Shown: positions 35,238 through 44,905, numbered from the stretch's first letter. The stretch is DNA of 64,000 nucleotides from Pseudomonas spelaei (GCF_009724245.1 NZ_WNNK01000016.1:62001-126000), one strand, 5' to 3'. Notes: generated by a model from the letters alone, not told the origin. Made by a program: numbers and translations.

Positions 35238-35266
35238 AAAAAAACCACCTTCAAGGTGGTTTTTTT
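35238..35266. terminator. Rho-independent terminator after queD
   Basis: AAAAAAA-CCACC-TTCAA-GGTGG-TTTTTTT: a five-base GC stem extended by A-T pairs, functional in both directions. Confidence 0.93.
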
Positions 35267-35333
35267 ATGCCCACCACGCGCCCAGCGCTTTACAGTCATG
35301 TTTCGCTGTCCAGACAAATAGGTGCCTGTTGCG

Positions 35334-35804
35334 ATGCCCACTGCGATACGTTGTGCCACTGTCGACGATATTACGGCCATAGAGGCCATCGTCCAGGCTG
35401 CCTACTCACCCTACATTCAACGAATCGGCCGTAGCCCCGGACCGATGCTCGACGACTATCGCCAACACGTCGAAACAGGGACCGTTCAGGTGCTCGAAAG
35501 CGCTCGCCAGGTAGTGGGCTTCGTGGTGCTGATCAGCAAGGAAGATTATTTGCTCCTGGATAACCTGGCTGTCAGCCCTGCCGCTCAAGGCTTGGGTTAT
35601 GGACGCCAGTTGCTGGCGTTTGCCGAAGCACAGGCCATCAGCGCCGGGTATCGAGAAGTCCGCCTGTATACCAACGAAGCGATGACCGAAAATATCGAGC
35701 TGTACACACGCAGAGGCTTTGTGGAAACCCATCGGGCCGTGGAAAACGGCCTGCATCGGGTTTACATGAAAAAGGACCTGATACCCAATAAGCACAACCC
35801 CTGA
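35334..35804 (+). CDS. GNAT family N-acetyltransferase
   Basis: A 156-residue acetyl-CoA-dependent acyltransferase. The acetyl-CoA loop is in LAVSPAAQGLGYGRQLLAFA (the Q-x-x-G-x-G pattern), preceded by the YLLLDN strand; the C-terminus has LYTNEAMTENIELYTRRGFV, typical of the fold. The acceptor substrate is unknown. I use the ATG at 35334; a GTG four codons earlier is possible. The NUDIX gene follows after 33 bases, so the two may share a transcript. Confidence 0.88.
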   Translation: MPTAIRCATVDDITAIEAIVQAAYSPYIQRIGRSPGPMLDDYRQHVETGTVQVLESARQVVGFVVLISKEDYLLLDNLAVSPAAQGLGYGRQLLAFAEAQAISAGYREVRLYTNEAMTENIELYTRRGFVETHRAVENGLHRVYMKKDLIPNKHNP

Positions 35805-35837
35805 GCCACACCTCCCCCCTAACCCGAAGGAGTCCTC

Positions 35838-36461
35838 ATGGAAAACACCTGGCTGGCCCAAGCCAAACGCCTGCAAGCACTGGCGTCCACCGGGCTGCAC
35901 TTTTGCACCGATGACTTCGAGCGCGAGCGTCTTGAGGAGATCGCCCATATCGCCCACAGCATGCTCGCACAGTTGGGCAATGTGCCTCTGGAGCGCATCA
36001 CCGGGCTGGTTTCGGATTTCGCCAAACGCTATTCGACGCCCATGCTCGATGTACGTGGTGCTGTGATTGAGGGCGACCGCATCCTGTTGGTGCGAGAACT
36101 CAACGACGGTTGCTGGGCGTTGCCTGGCGGTTACGCCGATATCGGTTTGTCAGCGGCAGAAAACATCGTCAAGGAAATCCGTGAAGAAGCCGGGTTGACG
36201 GTAAAGGCGCAGGCGCTGTACAGCGTCACTCACAAGGCAAAGGGCTTGTACAAGCCTGACACTCGGGACTTCTACAAGCTGTACTTCCTGTGCGAACGGG
36301 TCGATCAAGCCGCGCCAGTGGCGGGCTTCGAGACCACGGAGGTCGGCTTCTTCAGCCTGGACGCCCTGCCACCGCTGTCCCGAGGCCGGACCATCGAGAG
36401 TGATCTTGAGGCCGCGTTCGCGTTTCATCGCGGCGAGACGACTCATACCCTGTTTGATTAA
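35838..36461 (+). CDS. NUDIX hydrolase with N-terminal NUDIX_N-type helix domain
   Basis: A 207-residue hydrolase of nucleoside-diphosphate-linked compounds. Residues 1-60 form the helical accessory domain found in one NUDIX subfamily (LAQAKRLQALASTGLHFCTD). The NUDIX box runs GGYADIGLSAAENIVKEIREEAG: its REEAG end, the metal-binding part, is intact, but the usual Glu six residues into the box is Leu, as in related members of this subfamily. The substrate is unknown. AAGGAG precedes the ATG. Confidence 0.88.
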   Translation: MENTWLAQAKRLQALASTGLHFCTDDFERERLEEIAHIAHSMLAQLGNVPLERITGLVSDFAKRYSTPMLDVRGAVIEGDRILLVRELNDGCWALPGGYADIGLSAAENIVKEIREEAGLTVKAQALYSVTHKAKGLYKPDTRDFYKLYFLCERVDQAAPVAGFETTEVGFFSLDALPPLSRGRTIESDLEAAFAFHRGETTHTLFD

Positions 36462-36531
36462 CCCCTTCTCCACCCCGGAGTTGGCACGGGCAGTGCTACA
36501 CACCTGCGTCATTTATTCAGGGAGAAGGCAC

Positions 36532-37800
36532 ATGACGCAGCACGAACCCGGTAACGATTATCCCCTCAGCGAAGTGCCGCTGCATGCGCGCAAGGGCCTT
36601 GCCTCAACGGCCATGGTGCTGTTGGGATTCACCTTTTTTACCGCGACCATGTTCGCCGGCGGCAAGCTGGGGGTGGCCTTCAGCTTTGTCCAGATGCTCG
36701 GCGTCGTGGCCCTGGGTAACCTGCTGTTGGGTATCTACGCCGCAGGCCTGGGTTACATCGCCTTCAAGAGTGGCTTGAATTCGGTGCTGATGGGACGCTT
36801 CTGCTTTGGCGAAGTGGGCAGCAAGCTGAGCGACCTGATCCTCGGGTTTACCCAGATCGGCTGGTACGCCTGGGGTACCGCCACCGCCGCCGTGGTCCTG
36901 GGCAAATACTTCGAACTGAGCCAGGGCAGCGTGCTGGCCTTGATGGTCCTGTTCGGCCTGGTGTTTTGCGCCACGGCCTACGTGGGGTATCGCGGGCTGG
37001 AGATTTTGTCCTACATCGCTGTGCCGGCCATGGGCATCCTGTTGTTTCTGTCGATGTGGGTCGCCACGGTAAAAGTCGGCGGGCTGGATGGCCTGCTGGC
37101 AGTGGTGCCAACGGGCGAGCTGGATATGTCCACCGCGATCACCTTGGTGTTTGGCACTTTTGTCAGCGGCGCGACCCAGGCCACCAACTGGACGCGGTTT
37201 TCCCGCTCGGCCAAGGTGGCAGTGCTGGCCAGCTTGATTGGTTTTTTCATCGGCAATGGCTTGATGGTATTGATCGGTGCCTACGGCGCCATCGTCTATC
37301 AGCAGCCCGATGTGGTGGAAGTGTTGCTGCTGCAAGGTTTTGCCATGGCGGCGATGGCCATGCTGCTGCTCAACATCTGGAGCACCCAGGACAACACCAT
37401 CTACAACTTCGCCGTCGCCGGCTGCAACCTGCTGCGCACCGGGCGCCGCAAGACGGTGACCCTGGTGGGCGCAGTGATCGGTACGCTGCTGGCGCTGGGG
37501 GGCATGTACGACATGCTGGTGCCCTACCTGATCCTGCTGGGCACGGTGATTCCACCGATTGGCGGGGTGATCATGGCGGACTTCTTCTATCGGTATCGCG
37601 GCGCCTACCCACGATTGGCCGACACACCCTTGCCGGCGTTCAACTGGCCTGGGCTGATCGCCTATGCCGTCGGGACGGTGCTGGCATTCAACTCACCCTG
37701 GGTGGCACCGCTGGTGGGCATTGTTGCCGCGTCATTGACCTACATCGTGCTCACCGCTGTACTGCGGGTGCGGACGCCACTGGCTGACGTCCAGGCATAA
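36532..37800 (+). CDS. codB: Cytosine permease
   Basis: A 422-residue inner-membrane transporter of the NCS1 family with about twelve helices. It matches CodB: NDYPLSEVPLHARKG at the N-terminus, GFTFFTATMFAGGKLGVAFS, GFTQIGWYAWGT and NIWSTQDNTIYNFAVA. It imports cytosine for deamination by the codA product 39 bases downstream. GGGAGAAGG precedes the ATG at 36532; the frame extends upstream into the NUDIX gene but without support. Confidence 0.95.
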   Translation: MTQHEPGNDYPLSEVPLHARKGLASTAMVLLGFTFFTATMFAGGKLGVAFSFVQMLGVVALGNLLLGIYAAGLGYIAFKSGLNSVLMGRFCFGEVGSKLSDLILGFTQIGWYAWGTATAAVVLGKYFELSQGSVLALMVLFGLVFCATAYVGYRGLEILSYIAVPAMGILLFLSMWVATVKVGGLDGLLAVVPTGELDMSTAITLVFGTFVSGATQATNWTRFSRSAKVAVLASLIGFFIGNGLMVLIGAYGAIVYQQPDVVEVLLLQGFAMAAMAMLLLNIWSTQDNTIYNFAVAGCNLLRTGRRKTVTLVGAVIGTLLALGGMYDMLVPYLILLGTVIPPIGGVIMADFFYRYRGAYPRLADTPLPAFNWPGLIAYAVGTVLAFNSPWVAPLVGIVAASLTYIVLTAVLRVRTPLADVQA

Positions 37801-37839
37801 TGACCACCTGATTGCTTTTTGCCCAAGAGGAACTTGCCC

Positions 37840-39075
37840 ATGCATATCATCAACGCTCGCCTGCGCAACCGTGAAGGCCTGCATGATCTGCACCTGGAAC
37901 ATGGCCGGATCGCCAGCATCACCCGACAAAACGCAGCACCCGCAGCAGGGCCGGATGACCTGGATGCCGCTGGCAATCTGGTTGTTCCCCCCTTCGTCGA
38001 GCCACACATCCACCTCGACGCCACCCTTACCGCTGGCGAGCCACGCTGGAACATGAGCGGCACACTGTTCGAAGGTATCGAGTGCTGGGGCGAACGCAAG
38101 GCCACCATCACCCAGGAAGACACCAAGGCCCGCGCCAAAAAAACCATCCAGGCCCTGGCCGCCCACGGCATCCAGCACGTGCGTACTCACGTCGACGTCA
38201 CCGACCCGGACCTGACGGCGCTCAAGGCGATGTTGGAGGTGCGCGAAGAAAACACGCACCTGATCGACTTGCAAATTGTCGCCTTCCCCCAGGAAGGCAT
38301 CGAGTCTTTCCGCAATGGCCGCGAGCTGATGGAAGAAGCCGTTCGCCTGGGGGCCGATGTGATTGGCGGCATCCCGCACTTTGAATACACCCGCGACCAA
38401 GGCGTCAGCTCGGTTAAATTCCTGATGGACCTGGCCGAACGCACCGGTTGCCTGGTGGATGTACATTGCGATGAAACCGACGACCCTCACTCGCGCTTTC
38501 TCGAAGTACTGGCCGAAGAAGCCCGCAGCCGCGACATGGGCGCCCGCGTCACCGCCAGCCACACCACGGCCATGGGCTCTTACGACAACGCCTACTGCGC
38601 CAAGCTGTTCCGCCTGTTGGGGCATTCGGGCATCAGTTTCGTTTCCTGCCCTACCGAAAGCATCCACCTGCAGGGCCGCTTCGACAACTTCCCGAAACGC
38701 CGGGGCGTGACCCGAGTCAACGAACTGCTGGAAGCCGGTATGAACGTCTGCTTTGGCCAGGACTCCATTGTCGATCCCTGGTACCCACTGGGTAACGGCA
38801 ACATCCTCCGGGTACTGGAAGCCGGCTTGCACATCTGCCATATGCTCGGCTATCGCACCCTGCAAAGTGCCCTCGACCTGGTCACCGACAACAGCGCCAA
38901 GGCCATGGCCTTGGGCGACCGTTATGGCCTGGAGCCTGGGCGCCCGGCGAACCTGTTGATCCTTTCCGCTGACAGCGACTATGAGGTGATTCGCAGCCAG
39001 GGTTTGCCGTTGTATTCGATTCGCGGGGGCCAGGTGTTGATGAAGCGCCAGCCTGCGCAGGTGGAGTTTTTGTAG
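37840..39075 (+). CDS. codA: Cytosine deaminase
   Basis: A 411-residue amidohydrolase-superfamily enzyme that deaminates cytosine to uracil (also isoguanine) in pyrimidine salvage. Metal ligands lie in FVEPHIHLDATLT, LVDVHCDETDD, TASHTTAMGSY and FGQDSIVDPW. The length is close to E. coli CodA. The start at 37840 (MHIINARLRN) has AAGAGGAA upstream. Forms the codBA operon. Convergent with the lipase gene, whose stop codon is 3 bases away. Confidence 0.95.
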   Translation: MHIINARLRNREGLHDLHLEHGRIASITRQNAAPAAGPDDLDAAGNLVVPPFVEPHIHLDATLTAGEPRWNMSGTLFEGIECWGERKATITQEDTKARAKKTIQALAAHGIQHVRTHVDVTDPDLTALKAMLEVREENTHLIDLQIVAFPQEGIESFRNGRELMEEAVRLGADVIGGIPHFEYTRDQGVSSVKFLMDLAERTGCLVDVHCDETDDPHSRFLEVLAEEARSRDMGARVTASHTTAMGSYDNAYCAKLFRLLGHSGISFVSCPTESIHLQGRFDNFPKRRGVTRVNELLEAGMNVCFGQDSIVDPWYPLGNGNILRVLEAGLHICHMLGYRTLQSALDLVTDNSAKAMALGDRYGLEPGRPANLLILSADSDYEVIRSQGLPLYSIRGGQVLMKRQPAQVEFL

Positions 39076-39077
39076 GC

Positions 39078-41234
39078 TTAAACGATCGAATCGATATCCA
39101 GGGTTTGCGTCCTCCCCGGTCCCCAACTGTCATCCGGTTGCGAGGGGATACTTGCGACTTGGGATAGCTCGCGGTTTTCCTGATGGGTAAACCAGCGCTT
39201 CAGGCTTGGTTGCAGGTTTGGGGATTGGGCGTGGCTGCCGTAGACATCCCAGGCTTGCAACCGACGCCAGCGCAGGCTCGCCAGGCGTTTGCGGCTGGTG
39301 TCCAAGCGGTCGACTTCGGCGCTCAAGGCGTGACTATCCTCATTACCACGCTGGTTGGGAGAACCGCGCAGGGCCAGCTCGCGGTTCTTGTCCCGCAGCT
39401 GTTGCTGCATGGTGCTGAGTGCTTTTTCGATCAGCTCAAACTCCCGTGGCGTCACCAAGGTACCGTTGGCGTCCAGGGTTTGCTGCCAGCGACGCAGGGT
39501 TGCCCAGGCTGCCGGAATGTAGCTGGTGACCATAAAGTGATGGCTGGACTGGACCAATTGCTTGATCAGATTGGGCCGATCCGGCATATCGCCATTGAGT
39601 CGCAAAGCACGATGACAGGCTGCCTCTTCGATGGACTCACAACCGGGAGTCCACAGCACCGAGGATTGCGTGCCGTCGGGCAGGACGATCGGCATGAAAT
39701 GTTGCTGTGCGCCGTGATGTTGATAAGGGTTGCCGTTCAGACGAACCAGGCCCAGGGCGAATAACAGGCCACCGGGCGCCGGGTTGCTGAACAGCACCAC
39801 AGCTCCCGGGATCCAGATTTTGGCGGTGGTGTTCATCCAGGGTGCCGGGACGCTGGGGACTGGGTCGTTGTGGTTGACGATGCGGTGATGTACCAGGGCA
39901 GAGGCGCCTTCGGTGAATTCGGAGTCGGCGGCGCGGGGGGCGCCGTAGGTGTAGAGGAGGATGTTGTATTGGCAGTCTGGGATTTGGCGCAAGGACTCTG
40001 CCAGTAAAAGGGCTATCGCGCCGCCTAGGCTGTGGCCACAGATAATGATGCGTTGGCGGGTATGAAACTGCGTCAAATATCCGAGCACAAATCGCTGCAT
40101 CGCACGGTAAGCCAGATAAAAGCCTTCGTGTGCCTTCCCGACGCCTTCGGTAAATGGAACTTGATGAGCGTTCGCATCACGAATGGCGTCGGCACCGCTG
40201 GCGGTGCCGCGTACCGCGATCAAAACCACCTCATCGTGGTGACAGATAAAAGCCTGAGTATCAGTGCCATTCTCCTCATCATCGAAAAAATGCAACTGTG
40301 CTGGATGCTCTTGGGCCTTATCCAACCGGGGATCATTCTGCTCATACAACTCAGGATCAAAGGGCAAAATTTCAAAGCGCTGGGAGTACGGTACATCTTC
40401 GTATAAAGGATAAAAGCGTTGCTGTTGGTCTGGATCGACTTTCCAGTCTTCCTGATAACCCGCGAGCTTCTCAGCAAACAGGTTGCCAACGCTGGGATGC
40501 CGTGGAAAGGCTACTTGGTCAATAGGAGGTACCGCAGGTTCCTGACCAAACTCGCAATAACTCAAGGTTGCCATGAGCGCCAGTTGATAACCGTTCAAGG
40601 CGCAGAATCGATCATCAAGTGACAGTGCCGGACGTAGCGCTCTAAGCGGTCGAACCTCCAGTACGGCGTGCTTGTTAGGAAATAACACCAATCCTGTCAA
40701 CGTCGGTTGAGGTGGCCCAAAACCCAGATCAGCCATCATTTTTAGAGCATGCCGAGGGGGACAGTAAATCCTCGGTGCCTGAGGGGGCAAATGAGCGGAG
40801 TGCCGGACAAGATCGCGTACTTCGATCTGATAAAAATGGTCTGCCTGTATCTGCAAAGGATTACGTTCTACCCGCTGACCATCGTCGCGTGAAAAACGGG
40901 TTTTTTCCGCACGAACTTGAAGCTCGGTGATAGGCAGCTTGTAACTTGACCGCGTCATCAGTCCCTTATAGAGATCTTCTGCTCCCGAATAAAGCTCGTC
41001 GAACGACAGGACAACCGGCCCGCAGTAGAACCCTCGCAATTTGGCAAATCCCTCACCATTCAATCTTCCGTTGTAACTCTGACCTGCACTGTCATAGACC
41101 TTGTAAGGTAGACCTCCATATACTTTGCCACTCCCCAGTTCATCTACCAAACAAAAGCTCACCCAGTGCCCTCGCAATGAACAGGCTGGCATCTTGTTAC
41201 TGAAAAACGGTTGCTTCCATGCATCCTGACTCAT
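39078..41234 (-). CDS. Class 3 lipase, probable type VI secretion phospholipase effector
   Basis: A 718-residue protein without signal peptide. The N-terminal 100 residues (LRGHWVSFCLVDELGSGKVY, YSGAEDLYKGLMTRSSYKL) look like the N-terminal domain of type VI lipase effectors. The class 3 lipase core is at about 330-480 with nucleophile Ser402 in CGHSLGGAIALL and probable acid Asp457 in NHNDPVPSVP; the base is likely in HHGAQQHF. The C-terminal 150 residues are charged and helical. It is last in the run vgrG, DUF4123, lipoprotein, lipase, so it is likely VgrG-delivered cargo attacking membrane lipids of rival cells. Exact Tle class not assigned. Confidence 0.85.
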   Translation of the reverse strand: MSQDAWKQPFFSNKMPACSLRGHWVSFCLVDELGSGKVYGGLPYKVYDSAGQSYNGRLNGEGFAKLRGFYCGPVVLSFDELYSGAEDLYKGLMTRSSYKLPITELQVRAEKTRFSRDDGQRVERNPLQIQADHFYQIEVRDLVRHSAHLPPQAPRIYCPPRHALKMMADLGFGPPQPTLTGLVLFPNKHAVLEVRPLRALRPALSLDDRFCALNGYQLALMATLSYCEFGQEPAVPPIDQVAFPRHPSVGNLFAEKLAGYQEDWKVDPDQQQRFYPLYEDVPYSQRFEILPFDPELYEQNDPRLDKAQEHPAQLHFFDDEENGTDTQAFICHHDEVVLIAVRGTASGADAIRDANAHQVPFTEGVGKAHEGFYLAYRAMQRFVLGYLTQFHTRQRIIICGHSLGGAIALLLAESLRQIPDCQYNILLYTYGAPRAADSEFTEGASALVHHRIVNHNDPVPSVPAPWMNTTAKIWIPGAVVLFSNPAPGGLLFALGLVRLNGNPYQHHGAQQHFMPIVLPDGTQSSVLWTPGCESIEEAACHRALRLNGDMPDRPNLIKQLVQSSHHFMVTSYIPAAWATLRRWQQTLDANGTLVTPREFELIEKALSTMQQQLRDKNRELALRGSPNQRGNEDSHALSAEVDRLDTSRKRLASLRWRRLQAWDVYGSHAQSPNLQPSLKRWFTHQENRELSQVASIPSQPDDSWGPGRTQTLDIDSIV

Positions 41235-41245
41235 GAGTTTTCTCC

Positions 41246-42028
41246 CTATTCGTTACACGTAGGATAGATAGTGCAGACACGCCCATCTGGCATTTTAAAA
41301 GACTTGAAATCAGTCGTATTACCACGGCAAAACGCGAACACGTCATCCAGACTTTTCCCCAGGCACCGCTTCCAACCACCAGGAACAACTATCCAATTGT
41401 CGTCAACCGCTGGTAACTCCTCATCGATCAACCCCAATGTCAGTCTTATGGTTTTCCCTGTCATCGCATCACGCTGAACAGCACCACCCGCCCGTGCCTT
41501 GCGTAACAGACCATCCGCGCCCAATGCGTTGCATTTGAGGAGTTTGATAAGGGCACGTTCAGATCCTCCAGTACGAAACAGCCACTGACACCGAGCCGCA
41601 AGTTCCAATACTCCAGACGCAGGCATTACGGAGTCGCCGAACGCCGACTGATCACCCAAATAGATGGCGGCATAATCCCTCCCAATATCAAACCAACGCT
41701 CTCCCCACTCCGTATCCAGCGCAAACATAATTCTGCGCAACACCAACGGACACCCACCCACCCGCTCCGTCAGCGGTACTTCGAAACTGACCCGGTTAGC
41801 TTCTGGCTTACCAAGCGTGTCAAAAACCTTAAGTTCCGGCCGCTTGCCTCGCCGTCGCGGCAACGTGCAAGTCTCGCCCGTCGCAGGTTGGTAAACCGCA
41901 TCGCCTCTGAATCTGAAGTTCGCCGGCAGATCGACCTCCAACGTGAAGCTCTCGACGGATTTCGTCCCACACCCGGAAGTCGCCAGAACACCACCGGCAA
42001 GTAACCCCAACATGATTCCCCTACGCAT
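41246..42028 (-). CDS. Lipoprotein, probable immunity protein to the lipase effector
   Basis: A 260-residue protein with a signal peptide and lipobox: MRRGIMLGLLAGGVLATSGC, so Cys20 is lipidated. The mature region (ANFRFRGDAVYQPATGETCT, RVSFEVPLTERVGGCPLVLR, WGERWFDIGRDYAAIYLG) has several cysteines suited to the periplasm. Lipidated periplasmic partners are the usual immunity proteins (Tli) of type VI lipase effectors. It begins 8 bases inside the end of the adaptor gene and ends 11 bases before the lipase gene. The immunity role is inferred from position. Confidence 0.8.
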   Translation of the reverse strand: MRRGIMLGLLAGGVLATSGCGTKSVESFTLEVDLPANFRFRGDAVYQPATGETCTLPRRRGKRPELKVFDTLGKPEANRVSFEVPLTERVGGCPLVLRRIMFALDTEWGERWFDIGRDYAAIYLGDQSAFGDSVMPASGVLELAARCQWLFRTGGSERALIKLLKCNALGADGLLRKARAGGAVQRDAMTGKTIRLTLGLIDEELPAVDDNWIVVPGGWKRCLGKSLDDVFAFCRGNTTDFKSFKMPDGRVCTIYPTCNE

Positions 42029-42863
42029 CACGATTCGCCCCCTGCACCCGCCGCCACTGCTCCACCACCCGCTGAAAATGATCCACCGCAAGCTCTCCTG
42101 CCACCGGCTGCCAATGGATAACGCCCTCCCCGCAGGCCTCCAGCAAGCGCTGCACCACCAAAAACTCCAATTGTTCAGGCGCCTCCCATTGCCAGATCCG
42201 GGCCTGCTCCAACACCTGGGCCAGCCAGACTTTCGGGGCCTGATACTCGGCCAACCGGCAAAGGTCTTCGCTGTGCTCAGCCAGCAGGTAGCGCAGGATA
42301 TTGGCCTGAAGAATGGCGCCAGACTGGGGGTTGGGTACCTCGAGCCACGGCGCAGGATCGGGCACTGCATGTTCGCCAGGCGCCGGGTTGTTGCCGCAGT
42401 TCCAGCGCTGGTCGTGCCAGTAGCACACGCTGATCAATGGCCCGAGGAAAGCGGGCCATGCCTGAGCGGGCAGATGATTCAGGGCTCGCGCCAGCGTGCG
42501 ATTATCGTGAAACCGGTACAGCACTTGGCTTCCTGCCAGGCCCACCAACAGCCGTTCACGCCAATGCCGGGTAACATCCGACAAGTCGTCACTGGGCAGG
42601 CTGCCCAACCATCCCCAATTCAACTCAGGTTGTTGCAGCAACCTGGCAAACTCAGGCTCGTTGGCGTGTTCCAGCAACAGGATCAACGGGCCTTTCGTCG
42701 CCAGCTCCCCCACGACGGTTCCACTGTAGACGTTGCAATACTGCGACACCGTGCGGGTCGCCAGCAGTGAGTGACTCGCCTCGCTCTCACCATTCAGTAT
42801 CAGGCACAACCAATGCCCTGCCTGTTGCTGTTGAGCCATCCATTGTCCGGGCGTGAGCGCCAT
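42021..42863 (-). CDS. DUF4123 type VI secretion adaptor
   Basis: A 280-residue cytosolic protein with the DUF4123 pattern: HWLCLILNGESEASHSLLAT near the N-terminus, ELNWGWLGSLPSDDLSDVTR, and LVGLAGSQVLYRFHDNRTLA. DUF4123 proteins (TEC/Tap) load a cognate effector on a VgrG tip. The start at 42863 overlaps the vgrG stop codon as TGATG, so translation is coupled to vgrG. The C-terminal part (from about 180) is variable in this family and probably recognises the lipase. Confidence 0.9.
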   Translation of the reverse strand: MALTPGQWMAQQQQAGHWLCLILNGESEASHSLLATRTVSQYCNVYSGTVVGELATKGPLILLLEHANEPEFARLLQQPELNWGWLGSLPSDDLSDVTRHWRERLLVGLAGSQVLYRFHDNRTLARALNHLPAQAWPAFLGPLISVCYWHDQRWNCGNNPAPGEHAVPDPAPWLEVPNPQSGAILQANILRYLLAEHSEDLCRLAEYQAPKVWLAQVLEQARIWQWEAPEQLEFLVVQRLLEACGEGVIHWQPVAGELAVDHFQRVVEQWRRVQGANRDA

Positions 42864-44905
42864 CAAGCCGCCCTCCCCGTGATGTCGCACACGCCCTCGC
42901 GACAACGCTCACACACCGGGCAGAAGTCGGCCCCCAGTTGCTTGGCCAACCCCATGACGACCCCTTGCGCGGCAGACATCATTGGAGTGGCCGTGACAAT
43001 CGGCAACGAAGCCTTTTCACCCGGCCCGACGGGATTCGCCGAGCGGATTACAGGAGGTTTTCCTCCCAAGGTAATGGGCCGACTGCTGAAGATCCCGCCC
43101 GCCTGAATCACCAGATGCTCACCACCGGCCTTGAAACTCAGTTGCGCGCCCGCCTCGATAATCAAGCTGGCACCGGCCTTGAGATGAATCTGCTGCCCGG
43201 CCTCGATCACCAACACTTGGCCCACGTGCATCTGGCTGCTGCCAGTCACCTTCAAGTGATCATCTGCCTCAAGCCGAACCTTGCGATCACCGCCAATACG
43301 GCGATGTTCCTCATCCTCCAGCTTGACGGTACTCAAGCCACGGATGATCTCCCGCCGCTCGCCTGCGATCTCCAGCCGGCTATCGTGCCCCACGTGTTGC
43401 TCCAGATCGCGCTGGGCTCGCAGGTAGATGAGTTCCTCCCCACGCCGATCTTCCAGGTGCAGCTCGTTGGCCCCCTTGCCGCCAGGGGAGCTGCGGCTGC
43501 GCAGGACGCTGCGAGTCTTGTGCTGCGGCAAGGGATAGGGCGGCATGTGCAAGGTATTGGGCAGGCAGCCATTGATCAGAGGCTGGTCGGGATCACCTTC
43601 CAGAAAGGTCACCAGAACTTCCATGCCCACTCGCGGGAGCATCATCGCGCCATAACTATCGCCGGCCCAACCCGAGGCTACGCGCACCCAACAACTGCTT
43701 TTGTCGTCACCAGGATCCAGCCGATCCCAGTGGAACCGGATCTTGACCCGACCATATTGATCGCAATGCACATCTTCACCCGCAGGCCCGGTGACCGTAG
43801 CCGTCTGGCTAGCCGCGATACGCGGCTTGGAGTGTTTGAGCGGTGGACGGAAAGTCGCTCGCCAAGGCGTTGCCGTGAACCGGTTGCGGTAACCGCAGAA
43901 GGTGTCAGGCTCCGGGGCGGCCTCCTCCAATACCTGGGGCTGGTAGCCTTCGTGACGCACGCTGGTGATCAGCCACAAATCATTGCACGACGGATCCGGG
44001 TGATCCTGCAATTCCAGAAAATGCCCACTGCGCAGAGCAGGTTGATCACTCTTGCCCAACACCCGATAACGAGGCTGCTGGTGGCGTTCCAGGCTGCGCC
44101 GGGCCAATTGCGCACCACGCTGATGACCGGTGAAGCCCGCCGGGTATTGGTAGTCTTCAAGGGCCTCGGTAGATGATCTCCCGGTCTGATCTTGCAAACG
44201 CAACGACGGATGTTCGAAGTCATAGTCACGCCGCACCACCTGCCGGCTACGGGTCGACAGGCGTACATCAAAGCGCTGGATCACGCACTGATCCGCGGCC
44301 GAACGGCTGGAGCAATAGCGCTGCGCCGGCAGTCGGCGAAACACCGTCTGATCATCGCCAAACACCAGAAGATGGCCATCCGGAGTGTGACGCAGGTGGT
44401 AATGAATGCCCTCCTCCTCACACAGCCGCTGGATAAAATGCAGGTCGGTTTCTGCGTATTGCACACAGAATGTTCGCGGCGGATAAACCACGGGGCCGAG
44501 TTCAAAGGTATAGGCATCCGCGAAGATACCGTGGTGCTCCAGTACCGCCGCGATGATTTGCGGCACGCTACGCTGCTGGAAAATTCGCTGATCACAGCGA
44601 TGAGCCAAGTAAGCCAGGCGCGGTACCAGGGTCAGGTGATAACGGGTCAGTCGGCTGCCCGGATCATCTCGTCCAATGGCGTAGATCTGCCCGTGAAGTC
44701 CTTCGCCAGGCTCACCGAAATCAAGATAGGCGGGTTGATGGAGAAACGCCTCCAGATCAAGGGAAGGATGCTCACTGACCACCTGTACATGAACGGAGAA
44801 AGGCTGATTGATAACTTCATTGCCTTTAAAGGCAAGTACCTGAAAGTCATGGATAACACTTGGAATGATCAGTTTGAAACGGGAAGAAACATGCGCATTA
44901 AACAT
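42863..44905 (-). CDS. vgrG: Type VI secretion spike protein VgrG
   Basis: A 680-residue VgrG. The gp27-like half has FVQYAETDLHFIQRLCEEEG-type sequence (CVQYAETDLHFIQRLCEEEG), the OB/gp5 part CDQYGRVKIRFHWDRL and SCWVRVASGWAGDSYGAMML with PRVGMEVLVTFLEGDPDQP, and the beta-helix has repeats of VRLEADDHLKVTG type. Beyond residue 600 comes an extension with a Cys-rich end (DFCPVCERCREGVCDITG), likely for effector loading. I prefer the ATG at 44905; a GTG at 44956 would add 17 residues and neither ribosome site is strong. It heads the effector module. Confidence 0.93.
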   Translation of the reverse strand: MFNAHVSSRFKLIIPSVIHDFQVLAFKGNEVINQPFSVHVQVVSEHPSLDLEAFLHQPAYLDFGEPGEGLHGQIYAIGRDDPGSRLTRYHLTLVPRLAYLAHRCDQRIFQQRSVPQIIAAVLEHHGIFADAYTFELGPVVYPPRTFCVQYAETDLHFIQRLCEEEGIHYHLRHTPDGHLLVFGDDQTVFRRLPAQRYCSSRSAADQCVIQRFDVRLSTRSRQVVRRDYDFEHPSLRLQDQTGRSSTEALEDYQYPAGFTGHQRGAQLARRSLERHQQPRYRVLGKSDQPALRSGHFLELQDHPDPSCNDLWLITSVRHEGYQPQVLEEAAPEPDTFCGYRNRFTATPWRATFRPPLKHSKPRIAASQTATVTGPAGEDVHCDQYGRVKIRFHWDRLDPGDDKSSCWVRVASGWAGDSYGAMMLPRVGMEVLVTFLEGDPDQPLINGCLPNTLHMPPYPLPQHKTRSVLRSRSSPGGKGANELHLEDRRGEELIYLRAQRDLEQHVGHDSRLEIAGERREIIRGLSTVKLEDEEHRRIGGDRKVRLEADDHLKVTGSSQMHVGQVLVIEAGQQIHLKAGASLIIEAGAQLSFKAGGEHLVIQAGGIFSSRPITLGGKPPVIRSANPVGPGEKASLPIVTATPMMSAAQGVVMGLAKQLGADFCPVCERCREGVCDITGRAA

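Noticed and set aside
42938..44176. 412-codon plus-strand frame opposite vgrG
   Set aside because: Antisense shadow; VgrG motifs on the minus strand are unambiguous.
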